A stretch of 8,002 bases of DNA from Acetobacteraceae bacterium (lineage in GTDB: Bacteria > Pseudomonadota > Alphaproteobacteria > Acetobacterales > Acetobacteraceae). The stretch spans positions 500-8,501 of the forward strand of contig PKWQ01000187.1 of assembly GCA_003133265.1 (NCBI GenBank), written 5' to 3'. Both the position numbers and the translations under genes were made by a program. The notes under the pieces were generated by a model, which saw only the letters and a program-made list of their open reading frames with translations, was not told where the DNA came from and made no database searches. Of the stretch, positions 1 to 6,577 are shown piece by piece (position 1 is the first letter of the stretch; every line of letters starts with the position of its first letter).

Positions 1-236
1 GTCAGCCCGTCCATCACCGGCATTTCTATGTCCAGCACCACCACATCGACCGCCTGGCGCGCCAGTTCGTCGATCGCCAGTTGGCCGTTGCCGACGCGGG
101 CGACGACGCGGATCGCCGGGTCGCTTTCCAGTATCCGCGCGATCGCGCCGCGGATCACCACGGAATCGTCGCAGACCATCACCCGCGCCACCGCCGCTTC
201 CGGCGCCGGCGGCAGCGCGCGCGCGACGTTGCTCAT
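1..236 (-). CDS. cheB: CheB, chemotaxis protein-glutamate methylesterase (5' part only)
   Basis: This is the first 78 codons of a response regulator; the gene continues beyond the left edge, so the methylesterase domain is not visible. After a 17-residue Ala/Pro-rich leader the receiver fold begins, with the acidic pair Asp23-Asp24 in VMVCDDS and the phosphoacceptor Asp69 in VVLDIEMPVMDG. CheB proteins carry this DIEMPVMDG motif, and the position directly after cheY in a cheA-cheW-cheY operon supports the assignment. CheB removes methyl groups from (and deamidates) chemoreceptors when phosphorylated by CheA. The ATG overlaps the cheY stop by 4 bp (ATGA) and no clear Shine-Dalgarno is seen, so translation is probably coupled to cheY. 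Because the C-terminal half is absent, another receiver protein cannot be strictly excluded. Confidence 0.85.
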   Translation of the reverse strand, partial: MSNVARALPPAPEAAVARVMVCDDSVVIRGAIARILESDPAIRVVARVGNGQLAIDELARQAVDVVVLDIEMPVMDGL

Positions 237-616
237 GCGTTGGCGGTTCCGGTCAGACCGGCCTGGGCGAACTTGCCGAGCAGGATGTCTTCGTCGAATG
301 GTTTCATGATGAATTCCTGGGCACCATTTTCGATCGCCTGCTCGATGAAGTTCATGTCGTTCACGGTGGTGCAGAACACCACCACCGGATGCTCCGGTCC
401 GAATTCCGCCCGCAATGCCCGAAGGAAATCGATGCCGTTCATCACCGGCATGTTCCAGTCGAGCAGCACGCAATCGGGCAGCGTGTGATGGCAGGCATCC
501 AATGCCTTCTGCCCGTCCTCGGCTTCCATGACGGTGAAGCCGTTGGCTTGCAGGATGCGGCGCGCGACCTTGCGCACCACGCGGCTGTCGTCGACGACGA
601 GACAGGTGGGCGACAT
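233..616 (-). CDS. cheY: CheY-like chemotaxis response regulator (single receiver domain)
   Basis: The 127-residue protein is a stand-alone receiver domain with no output domain, the usual CheY size. It shows Asp9-Asp10 in VVDDS, phosphoacceptor Asp53 in LLDWNMPVMNG, Thr83 in FCTT, and the conserved Lys105 in IMKPF, so the whole phosphorylation site is intact. CheY receives a phosphoryl group from CheA and in its phosphorylated form binds the flagellar motor switch. It lies 9 bp after cheW and overlaps cheB by 4 bp, so it belongs to the same transcript. A GAAGGGG-like ribosome site overlaps the cheW stop but sits about 12 nt from the ATG, which suggests coupling. Many alphaproteobacteria carry several CheY proteins, and whether this one drives the motor or acts as a phosphate sink cannot be read from the sequence. 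Confidence 0.93.
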   Translation of the reverse strand: MSPTCLVVDDSRVVRKVARRILQANGFTVMEAEDGQKALDACHHTLPDCVLLDWNMPVMNGIDFLRALRAEFGPEHPVVVFCTTVNDMNFIEQAIENGAQEFIMKPFDEDILLGKFAQAGLTGTANA

Positions 617-625
617 CGATGCTGC

Positions 626-1099
626 TCACCCCTTCTCGGCGAACGCCAGCAGCTTGGCGACGTCCAGCACCACCAGCAGCCGGTTCTCCAGCCGGTAGAT
701 GCCGGTGCTATAGGTCGCCCAGGTCGGCGACAATGTGGGTGGGTTGCGCTCGAAGGCGCTGGATTTCAGCGTCATCACCTCCGCGACGCTGTCCACCAGC
801 AGGGCATAGAGTTCGCCGCCTTGTTCGGCCACCACCGACATCCGCTTCGTGCCGGTGGGCGCGGACGGCAGGTGCAGCCGGCGGCGCAGATCGATCGCGG
901 TGACGATGCGCCCGCGCAGATTGAGGCTGCCGGCGATCTCCTCGGGCGAGAGCGGGATGCGGGTGATCGTCTGCTCGCCGAGTATGTCGCGCACGCCGAG
1001 TACCGGCACGCCGCAGAGCTGATCGGCCACCGTCAGGGTGACGAAGGCCTGCTCCTGGTCGGCATCGGCAACCGGGCGGTCCAGAATGTCCGTGCTCAT
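626..1099 (-). CDS. cheW: CheW, chemotaxis coupling protein
   Basis: The 157-residue protein is a single CheW domain. CheW is a cytoplasmic adaptor that joins chemoreceptor tips to CheA in signalling arrays. After a short acidic N-terminus, the fold starts near residue 18 (FVTLTVADQLCGVPV). Family hallmarks follow: residues 46-73, including TRIPLSPEEIAGSLNLRGRI and TAIDLR, then LLVDSVAEVM at 101-110, and the closing strand LLVVLDVAKLL at 141-151. The ATG has an AAAGGGA Shine-Dalgarno about 9 nt upstream in the 21-bp gap after cheA. The length is typical of the family. It lies between cheA and cheY on the same strand and is certainly co-transcribed with them. The sequence shows nothing unusual. 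Confidence 0.95.
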   Translation of the reverse strand: MSTDILDRPVADADQEQAFVTLTVADQLCGVPVLGVRDILGEQTITRIPLSPEEIAGSLNLRGRIVTAIDLRRRLHLPSAPTGTKRMSVVAEQGGELYALLVDSVAEVMTLKSSAFERNPPTLSPTWATYSTGIYRLENRLLVVLDVAKLLAFAEKG

Positions 1100-1120
1100 G
1101 GCGTGTTGTCCCTTTCCGGT

Positions 1121-3736
1121 TCAGGCGCCGATCGGCTCGGCCAGGCAGTCGCGCAGGCTGCTCACCAGCGCCTCGCGCTGGAACTTCGCGACATAGTCGG
1201 TGAAGCCGGCATCGCGCCCGGCTTCGATGTCGCGCGGTTCGGCCCGGCCGGACAGCGCGATCATCGGCAATGTCTGCCACGGCCCGTCCGCCCGCACCGT
1301 CTGGGCGAAGGCGAGCCCGTCCATGTCCGGCATCTCGATGTCGGAGACGATGGCATCGAACATCACGCCTGCGTCGCGCAGCCGCAGCGCCTCGGCCGCG
1401 TTGCGCGCGGTGGTGATGCGATAGCCCTGGGCGGTCAGGGTGGGCGCCACCAGCTGGCGGAAGAAATCGTCGTCGTCCACCACCAGCACGCGGCTGCCGG
1501 TCTTTTCCGCCGCCGGGTCGGCGGTGCCGCGGAACCAGTCCTGCCACGCCTCCGTCAGCCAGTAGCCGGTGTCGATCACGTCGGTCGCATGGCCGGCGAT
1601 GACGGCGGTGCCGAGCAGGCCCGGCCGGGCGGAGGACAGCTCGATATGCAGCCGGTCCTCCACCACATCGACGATCTCGTCGACCATCAGCCCCATGCTG
1701 CGGTCGCGGTCGGTGAACACCAGCACCGGCTGGCGCGGCGTATCGGTTCGCAGTTCGGACGACAGCGGCACCAGCGGCATCAGCTTGCCGCGATACTGGG
1801 TGACCTTGGCGCCGGCGGAATATTCGATCCGGTCGCGCTCGATATCTTCCAGGCGGGCGACCAAGCCGAGCGGCACCGCCATCCTCTGCTCGCCGCCGGC
1901 GCGGAACAGCAGCATCGCCGTCTTCTCGGATGTCGTCTGGTCGAGTGCATGCGGCTGCTCGGCCTTGCCGGCGACGTTGCCCCGGCTCTCCGCGCTGGCG
2001 CCCACGTCGGTGGCGCGGGCGATGCCGTTGGGGTCCAGGATCATGATCACCGATCCGTCGCCGAGGATGGTGTTGCCGCTGAACATGGTGATGTGGCGCA
2101 GGATCGGCGCCACCGGCTTGACCACGATCTCCTCGGTATCGAACACGCGGTCGACGATGATGCCGAGCATGTTCGCCCCCACCTGGGCGACGACGATATA
2201 GGCGCTCTGCGCTTCGGTGTCGGCCGGGCCCAGCCGCAGCAGATCGTTCAGCGCCACCAGCGGCAGCAACCGGTCGCGCAGGCGCAAGACCGGCGTGCCG
2301 TCGATACGCTCGATCACGCTTTCCGATCCGTCTTGCTGATCGGTCGAGTTCCGTCCGGTGGCGTTGCGGGCCCGCACCAGTTCCACCACGCTGATCTGCG
2401 GAATGGCGAAACGCTCTTTGCCCGCCTCGACGATCAGCGCCGAGACGATGGCGAGCGTGAGCGGGATCTTGATGGTGAAGGTGGTTCCCTGGCCGGGCAC
2501 GCTTTTCAGGTCGATGGCGCCGCCGATCTTCTCGATGTTGGTCTTGACCACATCCATCCCGACACCGCGGCCGGAGACAGAACTGACGTCGGTCGCGGTC
2601 GACAGGCCGGCGCGGAAGATGAAGCGGTGCACCTGCGCGTCGCTGAGGTTGGCGATTTCGGCCTCGGTGGCGAAGCCGCCGGCCACCATCTTGGCGCGGA
2701 TCTTGTCCAGCGGCAGGCCGCGCCCGTCGTCGGCGATCTCGATGACGATGTGCCCGCCTTCGTGGTAGGCGTTCAGGGTGATCCGCCCGGTCTCCGGCTT
2801 GCCGGCGGCGCGGCGCTCGGCGGGGGATTCCAGCCCGTGATCGCCGCTGTTGCGCACCATGTGCGTCAGCGGGTCCTTGATCAGCTCCAGCACCTGCCGG
2901 TCCAATTCGGTATCCGCGCCCAGCATGGTGAGCTGGATCTTCTTGCCCAGGTCGCGCGCGAGGTCGCGCACCAGCCGCGGCAGCTTGTTCCACGCATTGC
3001 CGATCGGCTGCATGCGCGTCTTCATCACCCCTTCCTGCAAATCGGAGGTGATATGCGACAGCCGTTGCAGCGGCACGGTGAAGGCGGTGTTGTCCTGGGT
3101 GCGGGCGAGCTGGAGCAGCTGGTTGCGGGTCAGCACCAGCTCGCTGACCAGCGTCATCAGGTCTTCCAGCACGTCGACGGTGACGCGAATGGTCTGGTTG
3201 GCCGGCACAACTTCGCTGGTCGCCGCGGCCGGTGTCGCCGGCGCGTTGGGTTGCCGCGGCGGCGCGTCGTGCTCCGGCGGTTCTTCCGCGACCGCCTCCG
3301 TCGCCGGCTCGGGTTCCGGCTCCGCCACGGCGGCGGACGGGGGCGGCTGGGCGGGTGCGTGCCCCTCGGCCATCGCGTTCAATTGCTGGATCAACGCCGT
3401 GTCGTCGCCGACCGGCTCGGCTTCCGTGCCGGCCAGGCCTGCCAGGATCGCCTTGATCCGGTCGAGCGCGGTCAGCACCAGCGTCACCGTGTCCGGCGTC
3501 ACCACCAGCATTCCGTCGCGGACCTGTCCCAGTACGTTTTCCGCCGCGTGCGCCACCCGCTCCAGCCGCGGCAGGCCGAGGAAGCCGCAGGTGCCCTTGA
3601 TCGTGTGGACCAGCCGGAAGATCAGCGACAGTGTATCCGTGTCGTCTGGCGTGCGCTCCAGCTTCACCAGCGCCACATCCAGGTCGGCCAGATTTTCGTT
3701 GGTCTCGGTCAGGAAGTCCGCCAGCAGATCGTCCAT
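1121..3736 (-). CDS. cheA: CheA, hybrid chemotaxis histidine kinase with C-terminal receiver
   Basis: The 871-residue protein autophosphorylates under chemoreceptor control and passes phosphate to CheY and CheB. Domains in order: HPt (P1) about 1-105 with His44 in LVHTIKGTCGF; a Pro/Ala/Glu-rich linker about 125-178; dimerisation helices about 182-240; ATPase about 241-424 with N-box HMVRNSGDHG (N296), G1 box DDGRG (336-340) and G2 box SGRGVGMDVV (388-397); a CheW-like P5 domain about 426-572; a second CheW-like domain about 604-735; and a receiver about 748-868 with Asp754-Asp755, phosphoacceptor Asp799 in IVSDIEMPDMDG, and Lys851. No room is left for a CheY-binding P2 domain. The ATG at 3736 was chosen because it gives the family N-terminus MDDLLADFL and has GGAG 6 nt upstream; an in-frame TTG at 3748 would overlap that ribosome site. 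The kinase appears catalytically intact. Confidence 0.96.
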   Translation of the reverse strand: MDDLLADFLTETNENLADLDVALVKLERTPDDTDTLSLIFRLVHTIKGTCGFLGLPRLERVAHAAENVLGQVRDGMLVVTPDTVTLVLTALDRIKAILAGLAGTEAEPVGDDTALIQQLNAMAEGHAPAQPPPSAAVAEPEPEPATEAVAEEPPEHDAPPRQPNAPATPAAATSEVVPANQTIRVTVDVLEDLMTLVSELVLTRNQLLQLARTQDNTAFTVPLQRLSHITSDLQEGVMKTRMQPIGNAWNKLPRLVRDLARDLGKKIQLTMLGADTELDRQVLELIKDPLTHMVRNSGDHGLESPAERRAAGKPETGRITLNAYHEGGHIVIEIADDGRGLPLDKIRAKMVAGGFATEAEIANLSDAQVHRFIFRAGLSTATDVSSVSGRGVGMDVVKTNIEKIGGAIDLKSVPGQGTTFTIKIPLTLAIVSALIVEAGKERFAIPQISVVELVRARNATGRNSTDQQDGSESVIERIDGTPVLRLRDRLLPLVALNDLLRLGPADTEAQSAYIVVAQVGANMLGIIVDRVFDTEEIVVKPVAPILRHITMFSGNTILGDGSVIMILDPNGIARATDVGASAESRGNVAGKAEQPHALDQTTSEKTAMLLFRAGGEQRMAVPLGLVARLEDIERDRIEYSAGAKVTQYRGKLMPLVPLSSELRTDTPRQPVLVFTDRDRSMGLMVDEIVDVVEDRLHIELSSARPGLLGTAVIAGHATDVIDTGYWLTEAWQDWFRGTADPAAEKTGSRVLVVDDDDFFRQLVAPTLTAQGYRITTARNAAEALRLRDAGVMFDAIVSDIEMPDMDGLAFAQTVRADGPWQTLPMIALSGRAEPRDIEAGRDAGFTDYVAKFQREALVSSLRDCLAEPIGA

Positions 3737-3742
3737 GGTGCG

Positions 3743-3746
3743 CTCC
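3743..3746 (-). promoter_or_regulatory. Shine-Dalgarno of cheA (decides its start)
   Basis: GGAG on the minus strand lies 6 nt before the ATG at 3736. The alternative in-frame start, TTG at 3746-3748, shares its last base with this site and has no ribosome site of its own, so the ATG is preferred. Confidence 0.7.
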
Positions 3747-3821
3747 AACTGTCCCGACTTCGTCCGGGGTGGAGCCGATCCTGGCGCGGGGAGGGCGAAG
3801 AAACCGTAAAGGCGGCCGGAT

Positions 3822-4451
3822 TTATCCCCGGCTCAGCAGCAGCGGCGGGGCGCCGCCGGCGATGCCGCTTGGCAGCAATATACTGAGCCTGACCCCCGCG
3901 TGGCGCGCGATCAGCGCGGTCAGCGGCGCCTGTAGCGCGCGCGGATCGTCCAGCGCCGCCCAGGCGGCCGCCTCGTCGGCGAGGCACGCCGCCAGCCCCG
4001 CCGGCCAGGCGGCGCGCGGCCCATCGATATGGATCAGCAACTCGCCGTCGGGGAGCCCGTCGCCGTCCTCGGCGCCGCCGCCGCGCAGCGCCTCGGCGGC
4101 CAGCAACAGCAGGTTCAGCACCACCCGCGCCACCGGGGCCGCGAACGCGGGTTCGGGCGCGAGGCCGGAGACATCGAGCGCGATCCGCGCCCCGGCCGGC
4201 AGCCCCTTGGCCAGGGTTTGCAGCTCCGTCACCGCCATCGGTCCGCCATCGCCGGCCCAGGCGGCGCGCAGCAGCGCCAGCCGCTTGCCCATGATGTCGG
4301 CGGCGTCGGCGGCGAGCGACAATGCCTCGCCCGCCGCGCCGGGATCGTCGCGCGCGATTGCCATCATCCCCATCAGCGGACCGAGCGGGCCGCTGAGATC
4401 GTGGCACAGCCGGGCGCAGATCAACTCGGCCAGCCGGATCGGATCGGTCAT
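3822..4451 (-). CDS. ChpT-like histidine phosphotransferase family protein
   Basis: The 209-residue protein resembles the ChpT family, which has a histidine-kinase-like fold (helical dimerisation hairpin plus degenerate ATPase-like domain) and shuttles phosphate between receiver domains. The helical N-terminus LAELICARLCHDLSGPLG (residues 7-24) places the likely phosphoacceptor at His17, and NLLLLAAEALRGGG (113-126) matches the family's second conserved block. No ATP-binding G boxes are seen, as expected for this family. The ATG at 4451 was chosen because it starts just before the conserved helix and has a GGGGGG ribosome site 4 nt upstream; longer in-frame starts (to 4679) would run through the intergenic region and give an unrelated basic N-terminus. 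It is the first gene of the che operon, 85 bp before cheA. It could be the ChpT of the CckA-CtrA pathway or a chemotaxis-specific paralogue. Confidence 0.8.
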   Translation of the reverse strand: MTDPIRLAELICARLCHDLSGPLGPLMGMMAIARDDPGAAGEALSLAADAADIMGKRLALLRAAWAGDGGPMAVTELQTLAKGLPAGARIALDVSGLAPEPAFAAPVARVVLNLLLLAAEALRGGGAEDGDGLPDGELLIHIDGPRAAWPAGLAACLADEAAAWAALDDPRALQAPLTALIARHAGVRLSILLPSGIAGGAPPLLLSRG

Positions 4452-4459
4452 GCAGCCCC

Positions 4460-4483
4460 CCACGTTCGCGTGTTGCCACGTTC
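4460..4483. repeat. Direct repeat pair CCACGTTC upstream of the ChpT-like gene and moaA
   Basis: CCACGTTC occurs at 4460-4467 and again at 4476-4483, with start points 16 bp apart; GCG follows the first copy and CCGCG the second. The left copy is within 10 bp of the ChpT-like start codon and the right copy overlaps the end of the moaA -35 candidate. The arrangement could be a paired protein-binding site, but eight-base repeats can arise by chance in GC-rich DNA. Confidence 0.4.
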
Positions 4484-4502
4484 CCGCGGTCCTGAATACA
4501 CT
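4473..4502 (+). promoter_or_regulatory. Candidate sigma70-type promoter for moaA
   Basis: TTGCCA (4473-4478, five of six matches to TTGACA) is followed after 18 bp by TACACT (4497-4502, four of six matches to TATAAT). The predicted start would be near 4509, giving moaA an untranslated leader of about 175 nt. It is the best plus-strand promoter match I found in this divergent gap. I saw no equally good candidate for the minus-strand che operon. Confidence 0.5.
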
Positions 4503-4519
4503 CGATCGTGCCCGAGTGT
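4498..4519. repeat. Perfect inverted repeat, possible operator at the moaA promoter
   Basis: ACACTCG (4498-4504) and CGAGTGT (4513-4519) form a perfect 7-bp inverted repeat around an 8-bp centre. The left arm overlaps the -10 candidate TACACT and the centre covers the predicted transcription start, where a repressor dimer could bind. It could also form a small hairpin at the 5' end of the transcript. No regulator is encoded in the window. Confidence 0.45.
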
Positions 4520-4684
4520 CGGGTGCAAGGCGCATCACGATCAAGCGGGATGACGCACCACGCGCAGGACAGGCATGCCTCATTCGCCTTACCAAGGCCT
4601 TTCCGGCGCAACGGATCGGGGGCGCCCTTGAATGCCGGGCGGGAATGCCGCAAGTGATGGGACGACTGGGAGAACGCAAGTGCC

Positions 4685-5674
4685 ATGATCGACCCGTTCG
4701 GCCGGAGCATCACCTATCTGCGCGTGTCGGTCACCGACCGCTGCGATCTGCGCTGCGTCTATTGCATGTCCGAGGAGATGCGCTTCCTCCCCAAGCGCGA
4801 CCTGCTGTCGCTGGAGGAGCTGGACCGGATCTGCGCTGCCTTCATCCGGCTGGGCACCAGCAAGATCCGCATCACCGGCGGCGAGCCGCTGGTACGGCGC
4901 GACGTGATGACGCTGTTCCAGCGCCTGGGCGGACGCATCGGCGCTGGCGGCCTCGAGGAACTGACCGTCACCACCAACGGCACCCAGCTCGCCAAGCACG
5001 CACAGACGCTGTACGCGGCCGGCGTGCGCCGGATCAACGTGTCGCTGGATACGCTGGACCCGGCCAAATTCACCGCCATCACCCGCTGGGGCAAGATCGA
5101 GCCGGTCCTGGAAGGCATCTTCGCCGCCAAGGCCGCCGGACTGGCGATCAAGATCAACGCGGTCGCCATGCAGGACGTGAACGAGGGCGAGTTCGACGAT
5201 ATGGTGGCTTGGTGCGGCCAGCACGGCTTCGATCTCTGCCTGATCGAGACCATGCCGATGGGCGACATCGAGGGCGACCGCACCGCGCAATACCTGCCGC
5301 TGTCGGTGATCCGCGCGCGGCTGCGCCGGCGCTGGACGCTGGAGGACACCGACTACAAGACCGGCGGCCCGGCGCGTTATTTCAACGTGGCGGAGACTGG
5401 GCGGCGGGTCGGCTTCATCACGCCGATGACGCATAATTTCTGCGAGAGCTGCAACCGCGTGCGGCTGACCTGCACCGGCACGCTGTATATGTGCCTGGGC
5501 CAGAACGACGATGCCGATCTGCGCGCCGTGCTGCGCTCCGGCGCCTCGGACGCCGAACTGGACGCGGCGATTCTGGAAGCGATCGCGCGCAAGCCGAAAG
5601 GCCACGACTTCATCATCGACCGCCGCTCCGACAAGCCGGCGGTGGCCCGGCACATGAGCGTGACCGGCGGCTGA
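4685..5674 (+). CDS. moaA: MoaA, GTP 3',8-cyclase of molybdenum cofactor biosynthesis
   Basis: The 329-residue radical-SAM enzyme rearranges GTP into 3',8-cyclo-GTP, which MoaC converts to cyclic pyranopterin monophosphate. The N-terminal CxxxCxxC motif (Cys20, Cys24, Cys27 in CDLRCVYC) binds the radical-SAM cluster. ITGGEPLVRRD (63-73) is the SAM-binding GGEP motif. The second cluster is held by Cys253, Cys256 and Cys270 in FCESCNRVRLTCTG and YMC, with Arg258 and Arg260 likely to contact GTP. The essential C-terminal Gly-Gly is present (MSVTGG). Length and ends match the family, so the gene is intact. The ATG gives the usual MIDPFGR start; a GGGAG element lies about 12 nt upstream, rather far. 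No other moa, moe or mob gene is in the window. It converges on the methyltransferase gene. Confidence 0.97.
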   Translation: MIDPFGRSITYLRVSVTDRCDLRCVYCMSEEMRFLPKRDLLSLEELDRICAAFIRLGTSKIRITGGEPLVRRDVMTLFQRLGGRIGAGGLEELTVTTNGTQLAKHAQTLYAAGVRRINVSLDTLDPAKFTAITRWGKIEPVLEGIFAAKAAGLAIKINAVAMQDVNEGEFDDMVAWCGQHGFDLCLIETMPMGDIEGDRTAQYLPLSVIRARLRRRWTLEDTDYKTGGPARYFNVAETGRRVGFITPMTHNFCESCNRVRLTCTGTLYMCLGQNDDADLRAVLRSGASDAELDAAILEAIARKPKGHDFIIDRRSDKPAVARHMSVTGG

Positions 5675-5693
5675 GGCGTCCGCTTACGCCTCG
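5672..5693. terminator. Hairpin shared by two convergent genes, possible bidirectional terminator
   Basis: GAGGCGT (5673-5679) and ACGCCTC (5686-5692) form a perfect 7-bp stem with a 6-nt loop, and a T-G pair can extend it by one. The stem includes part of the moaA stop codon, and the methyltransferase stop codon straddles the loop and the right arm. There is no T-tract on either strand, so it may be a weak or factor-assisted terminator, or may block read-through between the genes. Confidence 0.5.
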
Positions 5694-6541
5694 TCCTTCA
5701 GCACGTCCGCCAGCGATACCGTCGCACTGCCGGGCTTCAGCGGCCGCGGCTGGCCCGGTGCCGGCGCCCATCCGGTCAGCATCGCCAGCCTCAGCGTCGC
5801 CGGCACCCGTCCGTTCTCGGTCGGCAGCCGTGCCAGCGCCGCCGGGAACAGCGCGCGTGGCGGGATGCGGCGGTCGCGCAGGCGCACCGCGTTGGTCTCG
5901 CCCCCGGCGCGCAGTTCGCGCAGCAGGGCGAACGGATCGGCATAGAGCAGCCTGATCTCCTCGACGTCCGCCACCGGCAGGGCGAAGCCGGCGCGTTGCA
6001 GCAGGCCGGCGCAGTCGCTGAGGTCGGGGAAGGGCGAAACCCGGGGCGAGGCGCCGCCGGGCAGCTCCACCTCCGCCTCGGTCAGCGCGCGGCGCAGTTC
6101 GCCAAGGGTGCCGAGCGCCGGCAGGCTGGCCAGCAGCAGCCCGTCCGGGCGCAGCGCGCGGCGCAACTGGATCAGCGCGCCGGGCAAATCGTTCACCCAG
6201 TGCAGCGACAGGCTGGCGACGATCAGGTCGAACGCGCCGGCGCCGAATGGCAGGCATTCCTCGTCGGCGACCACGTACGGCGCGGGGTTCAATGCCGCCA
6301 TGCGCGGCGAGAGGTCGCAACTGACCACCTCGATCCCGCGCGCGGCGAGCATCGGCGCCACCACGCCGCGCCCGCCGACGTCCAGCGCGCGGCTGAAGCG
6401 GATGGTGGTGTCGTCCAGCCGGTCGAGCAGCCGCTCGGCCGCATCGCGCAGCACGGCGGCGATGCTTCCCACGCCCCCGGCGGCGCGGTCGCGGTGGCGG
6501 CGGACGGCGGCCCGGTCGAAGATATGCATCGCATCGCTCAT
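5684..6541 (-). CDS. SAM-dependent methyltransferase-fold protein, NDUFAF5-like
   Basis: The 285-residue protein matches the class I methyltransferase fold of the bacterial NDUFAF5-like group. Visible blocks are the IFDRAAVRRHRDRAA N-terminus (7-21), the SAM-site strand ALDVGGRGVVA (52-62), the acidic strand end VVSCDLSPRM with Asp76, DEECLPF (93-99), LIVASLSLHWVNDLPGAL (106-123), LRRALRPDGLLLASL (126-140) and the substrate-side segments SPRVSPFPDL and LRAGGETNAV. The mitochondrial relative hydroxylates an arginine of a complex I subunit; the bacterial substrate is unproven. Motif I is one residue shorter than the usual DLGCxxG form, so SAM binding may be altered. The ATG at 6541 starts shortly before the conserved block; an in-frame ATG at 6529 is possible, and longer frames (to 6760) run into the neighbour's coding sequence. 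It is tail-to-tail with moaA and divergent from the rhodanese gene. Confidence 0.85.
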   Translation of the reverse strand: MSDAMHIFDRAAVRRHRDRAAGGVGSIAAVLRDAAERLLDRLDDTTIRFSRALDVGGRGVVAPMLAARGIEVVSCDLSPRMAALNPAPYVVADEECLPFGAGAFDLIVASLSLHWVNDLPGALIQLRRALRPDGLLLASLPALGTLGELRRALTEAEVELPGGASPRVSPFPDLSDCAGLLQRAGFALPVADVEEIRLLYADPFALLRELRAGGETNAVRLRDRRIPPRALFPAALARLPTENGRVPATLRLAMLTGWAPAPGQPRPLKPGSATVSLADVLKDEA

Positions 6542-6561
6542 GGCGCCTGTGTGCCCTGCCT

Positions 6562-6577
6562 TTGGCGGCGTTGCCAA
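6562..6577. repeat. Short inverted repeat in the divergent methyltransferase/rhodanese gap
   Basis: TTGGC (6562-6566) and GCCAA (6573-6577) flank a 6-bp centre. The right arm overlaps the -35 candidate of the rhodanese gene, so it might be an operator. The arms are only 5 bp and could be chance. Confidence 0.25.

Noticed and set aside
708..2993. Open frame of 761 codons on the minus strand
   Set aside because: It is another frame of cheA and cheW with Arg/Ala/Gly-rich low-complexity translation and no motif.
3737..3748. TTG start of cheA four codons upstream
   Set aside because: It would overlap the GGAG ribosome site that is well placed for the ATG at 3736, and the family begins at MDDLL.
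389..3886. Open frame of 1165 codons on the plus strand, antisense to the che genes
   Set aside because: It lies opposite cheA, cheW and cheY, which have clear domains. Its product is rich in His, Arg, Gly and Gln with no recognisable fold, typical of antisense frames in high-GC DNA.
4550..4657. 35-codon open frame in the moaA leader ending 27 nt before the moaA ATG
   Set aside because: The ribosome site is weak, third-position GC is lower than in the neighbouring genes, and the product is Arg/His-rich with no leader-peptide logic such as runs of one amino acid.
4452..4679. N-terminal extension of the ChpT-like protein by 76 codons
   Set aside because: The extension is basic, resembles no domain, and would cover the whole divergent promoter region; the ATG at 4451 has a good ribosome site and begins at the conserved helix.
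4509..4684. Moco riboswitch upstream of moaA
   Set aside because: The leader length fits, but I could not identify the conserved core by eye, so I do not annotate it as an RNA feature.
3709..4713. Minus-strand frame of 334 codons over the ChpT-like gene
   Set aside because: It is out of frame with the ChpT-like protein and lacks the histidine block; it is Arg/Gly/Ala-rich.
3631..5436. Open frame of 601 codons on the plus strand
   Set aside because: It crosses the cheA start, the ChpT-like gene, the intergenic gap and moaA in the wrong frame; its product is Ser/Pro/Arg-rich without domains.
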